64,000 nt of DNA, from assembly GCF_003144245.1 (NCBI RefSeq), contig NW_020289975.1, positions 1,383,496-1,447,495 on the forward strand, in the 5' to 3' direction. Of the stretch, positions 9,300-18,593 are shown in pieces. The first letter of the stretch is position 1. Each line of letters begins with the position of its first letter. A model generated the notes under the pieces. It saw only the letters and a list, made by a program, of their open reading frames with translations, made no database searches and was not told where the DNA came from. The position numbers and the translations under genes are program-made. Source of the stretch: Jaminaea rosea. Its lineage: Eukaryota; Basidiomycota; Exobasidiomycetes; Microstromatales.

Positions 9300-11678
9300 C
9301 TACGCGGGCGCCGCCCTCTTGTTCTCCTGCGTACCGCGCTCGCTATGAGCCCCGCCTTTGCGCAGCTCAGTTTGCGCCGCCAGCTCTGCCTCCTTGAGCA
9401 TCCCCACAACCCACTGCGCGTGCTCCACGTGCCCCTGCTCGTATAGCGTCTTGATGATGGCTCTGAGCACACTCTTGCCATGCGCCATGAACTCGCGAGC
9501 CTCCTGTAACCGCTCTGCTCCTCCCTTCTTGCCGCCCCCCTTCTTACCTCCAAAGACGCCACACCGCTTCAGCAACTGGCGTATCGTAGAGATGTCGTCC
9601 CCGAGCGGGGCAAGACGCCAGCGGAAGAGGAAGCCGAGCAGAATATTGCGAGTCACTGCGTCTGGGACAACATTGAGCTCTTCGACGAGGGAGTCGTGGC
9701 AGCGTAGCACTTGCACGAGGGTTCCGATAGGGAGTGAAACCTCGCTGAGGACTTGATCGAGGAGGCCGCGTCCTGCTGGGACGTTTGCGCCCTCGTCATC
9801 GTCCTGCTCGCTGCGGTGCTCGGCTGGCAGCCCTGCTGCTTCGATGTCTTGGGACACGACGCCAGCGATTAGGGTATTGAGCATCGCAGCGCCTTGCCTG
9901 GCCACAGCCAGCTCATGGTTCGCATCTTGCCTGCGCTGCGCCAGCATCTGGATGGCGCGCTCTTTGGCCTCATCCCATCTCCCGGCTCGAATAAACGCCC
10001 GCACAATTGCAACCTGCGCCTTGCTGCTCAACTCAGAGCCATTGCCCGGCAAGCCCACCATTTGCATGTGGCCCAGATCCTGCTCAACCATATTGGCGCT
10101 GCCGTGTCGAGCATGACTGACCATGCGAGCGCCAAAGAGGCGCTTGAGCCAGGCGATGTGTTCCTTCCCATCGCTCTGCCGGACGTGCGCCAATGCATCC
10201 TCCCAAAGGACTCGCTGGAACGTGATGGAGGGAGGTCTCGGAGGCATTGCCCGCTTGTAGCGTGAATCGAGCGGTATCGAGGCATCCGACTCGCCAAGGT
10301 GCTCCAGTAGGGCGACGTACCCATCAAAGCTGCGAAGCGTGTGTGGTAACATCATGAAGATACTCCCAGCATGCTGCGCCGCACCTCGCGAGATGAGCCC
10401 GTGCACTAGCTGCTCCGTGACAGGAAGAGAGGACAGATTATCGACGTCTACGCGGGATGAGGAAGCCGTCGCGCCTTTGATGACTTGTTCCAGGCTATTC
10501 ACCGAGTGAAGAGACTCTGCGAGCCTGACGGCTGAGAATGAGGGGCCCCAACGAACGGCCATCATGAGCATTTGAGCGCAGAGCGCAGCAGCTTGCGAGG
10601 ATGATCCGGCCCCATGTCCGCTCGCCGGAGAGAGGACTCCTTCTAATAGTAGGCTTTCGATCGCCTCCCTCCAGACTTCGTAGAGGTGATTGCGCCTAAT
10701 CTCCCTCGTGTGTCGTCCATGCCCAGTCTGGCTTAGGGTACGCAGTAGATGGCAGAGCCCTGGCATTGCTCTTGTGACAAGCGAGCGACGCTCCGCTGGC
10801 TTGAGCCTGCGATCTTGAACGATCTCAGCTGCCAGGGCAGCGTAAGCCACACTGGAGCCCACTTTGTCGAAGGATGGACGAACGACGCGAGCGAGGTGTC
10901 TGATAGGCGCTGATGCTGTCTGCCTGGCTCGCGCTTCATCTCGCTGGAGCATGTAGAGCGCTCTAGCAAATGCCAGATTTTCGCTCGTTGCCCTGTCGCC
11001 CGTCGTGAGACTACTGATCAGCAGGAGCGCCGCCTGCTCCTGTCCAACATCCTCCGGCAGCAGCTCCGTCACCTCTGCAAGTGCTCTACTCGGCGAGAGA
11101 CGCTCTTCCTTGAGTCGACCGATGACAAAGGCATCGATGACGTCTTTCGACTCTTCGACAAGAACGATGGCTCTGTGAGCTCCCTTATGGATTTTGAGTC
11201 CACGAGAGTGTCGCAACTGGTCGACCGGCAGGGATGCGAATTTGAGATAGACGGCGCTTTTGCAATTGGGCGTGCCCGTCTTGCCACGATTAAGATGAGC
11301 GTTCGAAGTCTCTGAGGTTGTCGAGGTCGACGTCGACGTCGATGATGAAGGTTGGGGTTGACGAGGCGGAGGCGGTGGTGCTGGTGATGGGTATGAGGAT
11401 GATGGGTCGGCATTGTATGCTGGAATGTCGCGCCAGACAGGGCGGCGTCGTGTGTAAGATGAAGAGGATGAGGGTGTATTGCTGCTGATGCTAGTGGGCT
11501 GTTGACTGCCACGCTCGCTGGTGTCAGCTTGCGAGTCATGATGAAGTGCACGTTTGGTCGAGGTCGTAGGGGGACGACCTGCCCATGCTGGACGAGGCGT
11601 CCAAGATGCTGAGGCGCAGGCAGCTCTGCGCCTGGCTGGGGCAGCGAGCACACTAGCTCCTGGAGACAGCATGGACAT
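9300..11678 (-). CDS. Mitochondrial alpha-helical-repeat (PPR-like) protein
   Basis: Single exon, 792 residues. The N-terminal 45 residues are rich in Arg, Ala and Ser with almost no acid (RRRAACASASW, STKRALHH), a good mitochondrial presequence. Residues 55-125 are Ser/Pro-rich and disordered. From about 150 on the protein is a series of helices with paired-helix spacing; segments such as VVPDAVTRNILLGFLFRW and AIVRAFIRAGRWDEAKERA look like pentatricopeptide or TPR repeats. A GGKKGGGKKGG linker lies near residue 725. Such proteins in fungi usually help expression, splicing or translation of mitochondrial RNAs, which is inference here. I cannot name an ortholog. It is divergent from the P0 gene. 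Confidence 0.7.
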   Translation of the reverse strand: MSMLSPGASVLAAPARRRAACASASWTPRPAWAGRPPTTSTKRALHHDSQADTSERGSQQPTSISSNTPSSSSSYTRRRPVWRDIPAYNADPSSSYPSPAPPPPPRQPQPSSSTSTSTSTTSETSNAHLNRGKTGTPNCKSAVYLKFASLPVDQLRHSRGLKIHKGAHRAIVLVEESKDVIDAFVIGRLKEERLSPSRALAEVTELLPEDVGQEQAALLLISSLTTGDRATSENLAFARALYMLQRDEARARQTASAPIRHLARVVRPSFDKVGSSVAYAALAAEIVQDRRLKPAERRSLVTRAMPGLCHLLRTLSQTGHGRHTREIRRNHLYEVWREAIESLLLEGVLSPASGHGAGSSSQAAALCAQMLMMAVRWGPSFSAVRLAESLHSVNSLEQVIKGATASSSRVDVDNLSSLPVTEQLVHGLISRGAAQHAGSIFMMLPHTLRSFDGYVALLEHLGESDASIPLDSRYKRAMPPRPPSITFQRVLWEDALAHVRQSDGKEHIAWLKRLFGARMVSHARHGSANMVEQDLGHMQMVGLPGNGSELSSKAQVAIVRAFIRAGRWDEAKERAIQMLAQRRQDANHELAVARQGAAMLNTLIAGVVSQDIEAAGLPAEHRSEQDDDEGANVPAGRGLLDQVLSEVSLPIGTLVQVLRCHDSLVEELNVVPDAVTRNILLGFLFRWRLAPLGDDISTIRQLLKRCGVFGGKKGGGKKGGAERLQEAREFMAHGKSVLRAIIKTLYEQGHVEHAQWVVGMLKEAELAAQTELRKGGAHSERGTQENKRAAPA

Positions 11679-12115
11679 ATTGATGGCGTCGTCCTTGCCC
11701 CATTACGCTCGAGTGGGCAACATAATGAGCGAGGTTGGCGTCTGTGCGTAGTAATGCAGCCATCGAGCGGCTCTTGGTCTTGGTGATGTTCTCGAGCGTC
11801 GCTGTTCCGTCTTTCGGATCGGAAGTTTAGACAGCCTTGGCCTCTGTCGCGCGCTACGGCGAACGGGAGTGACAGGGCGGGCGGACGCATGGCGCTCATG
11901 GACGGGCGGACGGGTGGGCTGGGCGTGGGCGAGGGGAAAAGGATGCTGCAACGGACGGCTTGCTCCTTCTTGCCTTCTTGTCCTCACCGATTCGCCTTAA
12001 ACTCTTCAGCCCTCTTACCCGTCAATAGCAACGAGGTCGTCGGCGGCGTATCAAATACCAGACACTACCACTACACCAACACCAAACCCCATCTTCACGT
12101 TCTTCTTCATCCAAA
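11679..12115. other. Divergent promoter region (mitochondrial PPR-like protein / RPP0)
   Basis: Upstream region of the P0 gene. The last 100 bases are C/T- and CA-rich, as is usual for the leader of a highly expressed fungal gene, and end in CCAAAATGG around the start codon. No other gene is seen. Confidence 0.5.
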
Positions 12116-13329
12116 ATGGGAGGCACTCGCGCTGCTAAGGAGGCTTGGTTCGTTCGTCTCAACGAGGCCCTCGACACCTTCCCCTCCATCTTCATCGTCA
12201 ATGTCGACAATGTCGGATCTCAGCAGATGCACCAGATTCGTCACACCCTTCGTGGCAAGGGTACCGTCCTCATGGGCAAGAACACCATGGTTCGCCGTGC
12301 CCTTCGTCTGATCATCTCGGAGAAGCCCCAATTCGAGAAGCTCATGCCCTTCGTCAAGGGAAACATCGGCTTCGTCTTCACCTCCGGTGACCTCAAGGAC
12401 ATCCGTAACCAGATCCTGGCCAACCGTGTCGCTGCCCCCGCTCGTGCCGGTGCTTTCGCTCCTGCCGACGTCATCGTCAAGGCCGGCAACACCGGTATGG
12501 AGCCCGGCAAGACGTCCTTCTTCCAGGCTCTCGGTGTCCCCACCAAGATCGCCCGTGGTACCATTGAGATTGTCTCCGATGTCAAGGTCGTCTCTGGTGG
12601 CACGCGCGTCGGTTCGTCCGAGGCCACGCTGCTCAACATGCTCAACATCTCGCCGTTCACCTACGGAATGAGCGTGACGCAGATCTACGACAACGGACAG
12701 ACCTTCGAGTCGGACGTCCTCGACGTTTCCGAGGAGACCCTCGTCGAGCGCTTTGCTCTGGGTATCAAGCAGATGGCTTGCCTCTCGCTCGCTCTCAACT
12801 ACCCTACCATCGCCTCGGTCAACCACGTCCTTGTCAACTCGTACAAGAACCTCATTGCCATCTCGCTGGCCACCGACTACGAGTTCGAGGGCTCTGCCAA
12901 GGTGAGTTCGCGTGCGCGAGAGTATTACAGACAACGGATTCGAAGAGAGAGAGGAGGGCTTGCCGCGGAGAGGCCGCTCAGGGAATGCTCGTCCACAGGA
13001 TTCCCAAATTATTGTATCACACTGAAAATTCCGAGTCAGGCCGACAGGCCTCTGACGACCATTGGCAGCATTGCCTTGGCTGATGGATGCGGATGCAGGA
13101 GGAGGGACATGTGCTGCGACTTCACTATCTCACTCGACCAGTCTGCTGACCTGCCTACATCACCTTACGCGCTCAGGCCAAGGAGTACCTTGCCAACCCC
13201 GAGGCTTTCGCCGCCGCCGCTCCCGTCGCTGCCGCTGCCGCTGCCGACGCCCCGGCTGCTGCTGCCGAGGAGAAGGAGGAGGAGAAGGAGGAGTCCGACG
13301 ACGACATGGGCTTCGGTCTCTTCGACTAA
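12116..13329 (+). CDS. RPP0: 60S acidic ribosomal protein P0 (uL10)
   Basis: Core of the ribosomal stalk: it binds 28S rRNA and anchors the P1/P2 dimers that recruit elongation factors. Two exons, 12116-12901 and 13177-13329, with a 275-base intron (donor GTGAGT, acceptor GCGCTCAG) between codons; together they encode 312 residues, exactly the usual length. Exon 1 carries the uL10 rRNA-binding domain ([20 protein letters not shown]). Exon 2 encodes the Ala-rich hinge and the stalk tail [13 protein letters not shown], the conserved P-protein end. Unspliced reading runs into unrelated sequence and loses this tail, which proves the intron. Codon use is strongly biased to C-ending codons compared with neighbouring genes, as expected for an abundant protein. 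Confidence 0.98.
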
Positions 13330-13593
13330 GCGTTGCGCCGACACAAGGGGTCACGTCGTTCAATCGCGTGCCCTCGTTCAGCCGCGACCATATATTTGCA
13401 ATGCAGATCTCAGCTTTGCAGCCCTCAAAGTACCGTGTGATTGGTGTGAAGGCAGTGGCGTGCAAAAGATGAAGGGGAAGATACCTCTGATGCGTTTGGC
13501 ACGGCTCTCGCCGTTGTGTATGTCGTGTCCGTGACTCAGATCTATTTCCACATGACTGATCGTGACCAGGGTCCACGTCTATCGTCCCATCGT

Positions 13594-15216
13594 TCATCCG
13601 CCGCCAGCGCCAGTACCGTCCCTCTGTTGATGCTTCCCCTTCCCTCCTCGCTGAGGGTGCTGCTGACCGCGAAGCTGCTCAGGCCTCCTTCCTCCCGCAA
13701 CTGTTGCCGCCGCCCCCTGCTGCGGGCCCTGCTGTCCACGCACCGGCGAGGCCTCCATGATTCCCCTCGATCTACTCTGCACCGCCACCTGCAGAGCCGC
13801 TTCTGCCTTGTTTGCTCTTCCCTCTGCTTCTTTGAGCGCGATCGACAGGCTAGAGAGCAGGGAATGGGCGTCGGATAGGTCAGAGAGGAGCTGCTTCTTC
13901 TCGTCGCCGCCTGCGCGTACGCCGTTGACAGCGTCGCCGGCTTGGGAGGCGTGGTCTTCGGTCAGGTTGAGCTTACGACTGAGTAAGACGCCTAGCTCTT
14001 CGTTCTCCTTCTGAAGCTGAACAACTTTGCGAAGCAGGCGGACGCCAAGAATCGAGGCTGGTGGGCGTAGACTCTCCTCCTTCGTGATCGATTTCTCTTC
14101 CCCTTCACCTGCTGGCTGCGCAGTCTCTGACTCTTTCTCGTGCCGTACCGCAGCTTCATCACCCTTCTCAATCCGTAGCGCAGTCCAACTCTCGTTTGGC
14201 CGAAAAGCCATAGCTTCCACCCGGAGCTGCATTGCTTCTTCGCGACTTTGGTACGCCTGGACTGCAGCGTGGAGAGATGCGATGTAGGCCTTAGCATCTG
14301 CGTCGAGCTGGGCGGGGGTGGAAGTTGAGAGCTCTTCTGCCTCCTTGCTGCCTCCAGTGGACGGCCCTTCGTCCACGCTTCCAAGCCAGGCGAGTGATGG
14401 TGGCACCTCATGTTGGACGACAGGCCGTGGAGGTAGGGCAGGAAGCTTCTCGAGCAGCTGATTGCCATGAGAGGCCGACGGTCTCCTCCCGCTGCTGCCA
14501 ACATCTTGCTGCCGCGACTGTGACGGCTGCCCACCAAGCCGTGGAATCGGTGAAGGACGGAGCAGAGCCCCACTAGACGGATGACCTGGAAGAGGTCCTT
14601 GACTGCTGCTGCCGCTCTGAGGTGCTGCTGGGTCGAATGTAGGCCTAGGTGGGAGGCTGCCTACTCCCCCGAGACTACCGAAGGAGCTGCTGCCGGCATG
14701 CGGTTGTGACTGAGGGCTTCCAGACGATGCCGGTGTCGCAGGCAAGTGCTGAGCGCTCGCCACCGATGTGCCAGGAGTTGAAGTACCGGAAAGATGATGT
14801 TGATGCTGCTGTTGGTAGGGATTGCTGCGACTCGCTGCACCACTGCTCGCCATACTCAGGCGAGCGCTGGAGCCTGAAGGCGTTGAGGAGGGCGGTCTTG
14901 GAGGGATAGCATTGGGAGCTCTGTATTGCTGGAGAAGCTGCTGCTCGGAGGCGTGCTGCTGCATGCCGATCTGGAAGTGAGCAGGATAGTGCCCGCCGGC
15001 GGCCGGCATCAAGGCTGGATCGTAGGCATAGCCGTTGGCATCGTAGGTCGGACCATAGGTAGCTGCGTAATACTCCTGATGTGGGTAGCCGTACGGCACA
15101 CCAGACTGTGGCATGGAAGTTGACGGGTATCCAGGTGCTTGTCCAGCATAAGCTCCCGTTGGTTCGAAGTACTGCTGTTGCTCGTCATAGTAGCCTGCTT
15201 GATAACCGGCGTACAT
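13594..15216 (-). CDS. Tyr/Gln/Ser-rich protein with C-terminal coiled coil, possibly WTAP/Mum2-like
   Basis: Single exon, 540 residues. The first 100 residues are a Tyr/Gln/Gly/Pro-rich prion-like region (MYAGYQAGYYDEQQQ, YGYPHQEYY). Residues 100-290 are disordered Ser/Pro. From about 300 the protein is helical: a helix starting DADAKAYIASLHAAV, then the block LRKVVQLQKENEELGVLL near 390-410, and a second helix LLSDLSDAHSLLSSLSIAL near 440-460. The ENEELG motif followed by a second heptad helix is reminiscent of the WTAP/Mum2 subunit of the mRNA N6-methyladenosine writer complex, but the match is short and I hold it as a hypothesis. The tail is Gly/Gln/Arg-rich (GQQGPQQG, RGGKGKHQQR) and may bind RNA. 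It is divergent from the splicing factor gene SNU66. Confidence 0.72.
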   Translation of the reverse strand: MYAGYQAGYYDEQQQYFEPTGAYAGQAPGYPSTSMPQSGVPYGYPHQEYYAATYGPTYDANGYAYDPALMPAAGGHYPAHFQIGMQQHASEQQLLQQYRAPNAIPPRPPSSTPSGSSARLSMASSGAASRSNPYQQQHQHHLSGTSTPGTSVASAQHLPATPASSGSPQSQPHAGSSSFGSLGGVGSLPPRPTFDPAAPQSGSSSQGPLPGHPSSGALLRPSPIPRLGGQPSQSRQQDVGSSGRRPSASHGNQLLEKLPALPPRPVVQHEVPPSLAWLGSVDEGPSTGGSKEAEELSTSTPAQLDADAKAYIASLHAAVQAYQSREEAMQLRVEAMAFRPNESWTALRIEKGDEAAVRHEKESETAQPAGEGEEKSITKEESLRPPASILGVRLLRKVVQLQKENEELGVLLSRKLNLTEDHASQAGDAVNGVRAGGDEKKQLLSDLSDAHSLLSSLSIALKEAEGRANKAEAALQVAVQSRSRGIMEASPVRGQQGPQQGAAATVAGGRRPEQLRGQQHPQRGGKGKHQQRDGTGAGGG

Positions 15217-15533
15217 GGTGGAGTGTGCGTAAGGCTGCTGCCGAGATGTCGGGTGTCAGAGCAGCTAGCAGCGCTGTGAGTCCAGCGAAAGAACTTTGTC
15301 AAGGAGTTGAGAGTGTACGAGACGACCTCATGAGGCCGTACGAAGGAGTGTCATCGCAGAGGCAGAGGCAAAGGAAAGATTCAGAGGAAGGATGGATGGT
15401 GAGTCGGTCGACTTGGACTTGCCGAGTGGAGAAGAGGGCGTCGCCTGGTCCGCGTCGACACCCGTCCGCCCATCCATCCGCCCGCCCAAATTCAAGCCTC
15501 TTCTTGGCTTCGCATCCTCCTCATCTCGCCACC
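15217..15533. other. Divergent promoter region (WTAP-like / SNU66)
   Basis: It separates two divergent start codons and is therefore a shared promoter. I see no clear core element or further gene. Confidence 0.5.
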
Positions 15534-18517
15534 ATGTCAGAGTTCCAAAAGGAGAGTCTGTCGCTCGAGGAGACAAAGTGAGTGCCAGATCAGGCAGCAT
15601 GTAAATCTCATATTCAGCTACTGACCACTCCATCCCGCCCACTCCTGCCGCTCGCAGCAAGGTCCGTATCTCCCTCGGTCTCAAGCCCCTCGTTGACGAC
15701 TCAGCATCCGCCAAAAAGGACAAAGATGGCGGCGCTGAAGAGGCTCCCAAGGATAAAGACCAGATAGCAGAGGAAAACTATAAGAAGCGAAGAGAGCAAG
15801 AGGCAAAGGCAAAGGAAGATGAAGAAATCCGTCAACGAATAGCAAAGGCGCAGAACAAGCGTCAATTGAGGCGGCAGCTACGTGGCCCCACACTGGGAGA
15901 TGAAGATCCTTCCACTTCATCGGCGCCAGGGCCTAGCGACTCGAAGAGTACCGTCAAATGGCTCAGACAGGCTCAAAAGAAGGCAAAGGAGCATGCAGAG
16001 AGGAGGGCAAAGGAGCTCGAGGAGCAAGAGGCGGCAGCTACGTACGGCGAGGCCGACTTAGCGGGGCTGCGCGTCGCCCACGATATGGATGACTTCGATC
16101 TGCAGGAGGGCGACGAAGGTCGGATCCTCACTTTGAGAGATAGCCGCATTCTCGACGGCGACGAGGATGAGCTCATGGATTCCGCCCTCGAGCAAAAGGA
16201 GCTCGACCGGCGAAACGAGCTGCGTAAGAAGGGCCCAAAGCAGTACACCGGCATAGACGATGAGGACGAGATGACGTCGGCTGCACTGGGAAAGAAGCAG
16301 GGCGTGCTCAGCAAGTACGACGCAGATATTCCCGAGGGGCAGAGGAGAGATCGAGCGATCATCGGAGACTCGGATGGAGGCTTCAGGCTGGGGGGTTCGA
16401 CTGAGACGAATGCTGAGCGGAAGGCGAAGAAACAGAGGGAGCTTGAGGAAGAGGCGAGAAAGGCAAATCGCTCTCTACTGAGCCTCGACTACAGCAGTGA
16501 GTCTCGAGCGTACGCGACTGAGAAAGGATTGCATTACCAAGCTGACCTGGCCACCTCCCCCTCTCTCCGCCCTGCAGAGAACCAGGAAGTATCAGACTAC
16601 CTAGCCCCGGGCGATGTAGGCTTCAAAAAGAGCAAGGTGAGTGATGAGCACGCGTGCTCTCCTGTCCCAGCAGAGCTAAACGCTAGAGTTCTTCCCCTTT
16701 GTCTGACCGCAGCCCTGCCTCCCCTCCGTCATCCGCATCCGCAGGGGAAGAAGAAGAAGCGTCCCGCCGCATCCAAGATCAAGCTTGATGACGACGAGGA
16801 AGACGCTCAGCAGCAGAGCGCTTCGGCCGATGTGGAGATGGAGCCCATTGTTCACGCCCGCCGCCAAGCAGAGAAGCGCGACAACCTCGTAGACGACGAC
16901 GAGCTGGCCGCTTCCCTCGCGAAAGCCAGGCGGGCGAAAGCCAAGAAAGCCATCAGCAAGATGACGCCTGAAGAGATTGCCAAGAACCTTGCTGCACAGA
17001 AGGCTGCTGAGGAGGCTGCAGAAAGAAAAGGTGGGGTAGATGCAACCGGGGACTTCAATATGGCGGTAACGGGCAGTCATGGCGAGGCAGCGCCCGCAGA
17101 TGCGCCTGGCATGACCTTTGATGAGACGTCGGAGTTCATCCGCAATATCGGCAACAGACCGGCAAGCCCCGAGCAGCGACGATCAAGATCGAGAGGAGTC
17201 AGCGTGAAACGTGAGCCTAGTGAGCCTGCGCCGGCTCAAGGTGTCGATGCCGACAGCCTGCTGTCAACGACCGCAGTGCCTGCTATTAAGAGAGAGCCAG
17301 GAGAAGACGATGACGAACTCATGGAAGGCGCCGAAGACCTCGATGGGGAAGGCCACTCTGCGACCTCCCCCACCCCTCGCGACGCAACCTCTGGCTCCCC
17401 CGACCCTGGGCTCGGCACAGCCGCCGAGCGACTCGTCTCGAACGGTCTGGCCGGCACGCTCGGCATGCTTCGCTCACAAGGTATCCTCGAATCGATGACT
17501 CCAGAACAGCGTCGCCGTGAAGCAGAACAGCGCTCCTACGATGCCTGGAAGGCGAAGCGCCAAGCCGAGGAAGCCTTGAGGGAGCACGAGCGCCACATGT
17601 CGAAATTGCAGGGCAGTGCGAAGGATCAAGCTACGCGAGAGTACGAGAACAAGATGCGCGAGCTTGAAGAGGCCAAGCGGGCTGAGGAGCGATTCAAGGA
17701 TTACAAGCCGGACATCGACATCAAGTACCACGATGAGCATGGTCGCGTTCTCAACAACCACGAGGCGTGGAAGTTGCTCTCGCACACCTTCCACGGTAAG
17801 ATGCCAGGTCGCGCCAAGCAAGAAAAGGCGAAGCAGCGCATCGAGGAGGAGAGGAAGAAGGAACGTATGGCAGCAGGGGAGGCTCAGGATATGAGTAAGG
17901 CGTTCAGGGACCGACAGGCGAGGGAGGGTCAAGCGCACATGGTACTCAGTGTGGGAGCGAGGGGCAACGCGCCGCAGGAGTTTGCCGACTCTATTGGGCC
18001 GAATCTGGTGCAACAGAGGGCGAATAAGCGGGCCCAGCAGAGTGGCGGCGCATCGGGGTCTGCGGCTGGGCCCAGTGGGTTCAGGCCAGGAGAGTCATCA
18101 AAGGGAATGGCGAGTGTCGTGCCTAGACAAGTGGGCGGCGCGACCAGCAGTCTTCGCGCTACCCCATCCGAAGCTGGTATGCGCTCCTTGCGGCCGCCAG
18201 GTTTCAACGTCATCGAGGGCGATGGCGCTGGAGCGAGTGGCAGTCAGTCGCCTTCTGGCTCTGCCGCTCCCCCAGGCTTCAGATCAGCAGCCGGCCTTAC
18301 CTCTGGCTCTTCTTCCTTCTCACCCGTACCACCGCCTGTGCAGACGACCTCCTCTTCCGCAACGAAAAGCGGCTTCCAGCCAGTTGACGCAGCTCCCGCT
18401 GCCCCTTCCAGCAGCGCCAACGGCGGCGGTGCTTCTACTACCAACGGGATCGGAGGCGGCTTCAAGCTCTCTTTGGGGACGAAGCGTAAGGCGGACGAGC
18501 AGGGTGGGAGGCAGTAG
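15534..18517 (+). CDS. SNU66: U4/U6.U5 tri-snRNP component Snu66 (SART1 family)
   Basis: Nuclear spliceosome protein that bridges U4/U6 and U5 in the tri-snRNP. Four exons: 15534-15577, 15658-16496, 16578-16636, 16745-18517, total 904 residues; all introns have GTGAGT donors and CAG acceptors, and the two inner introns are multiples of three without stops, so an unspliced frame is deceptively open. The first splice creates the conserved SART1 start LEETNKVRISLGLKPL. Highly charged helices follow (QAQKKAKEHAERRAKELEE). The C-terminal core has the family signature DIDIKYHDEHGRVLNNHEAW and FHGKMPGRAKQEK. Two SUMO-consensus sites lie in the middle (VKRE, IKRE). The last 200 residues are a Gly/Ser-rich tail with FRPGE, FRSAAG and FQPVD modules. 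Human SART1 is 800 residues, so length fits. Confidence 0.95.
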
Positions 18518-18593
18518 GCGTGAAATGCTACGGAAGACTACCTTCATGATTGAATGCTAATTGTCATGCTTTCTGTGCACTTGCAAGGCCCTT

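Noticed and set aside
12107-12934. A 275-codon open frame antisense to RPP0
   Set aside because: It is the mirror of C-biased codons of the ribosomal gene; the protein is an Asp/Val/Gly/Leu mixture with no family features.
13080-13155. Candidate C/D snoRNA in the RPP0 intron
   Set aside because: The C box deviates (TGATGG) and flanking bases do not form a terminal stem, so it is reported only as an open question and not as a feature.
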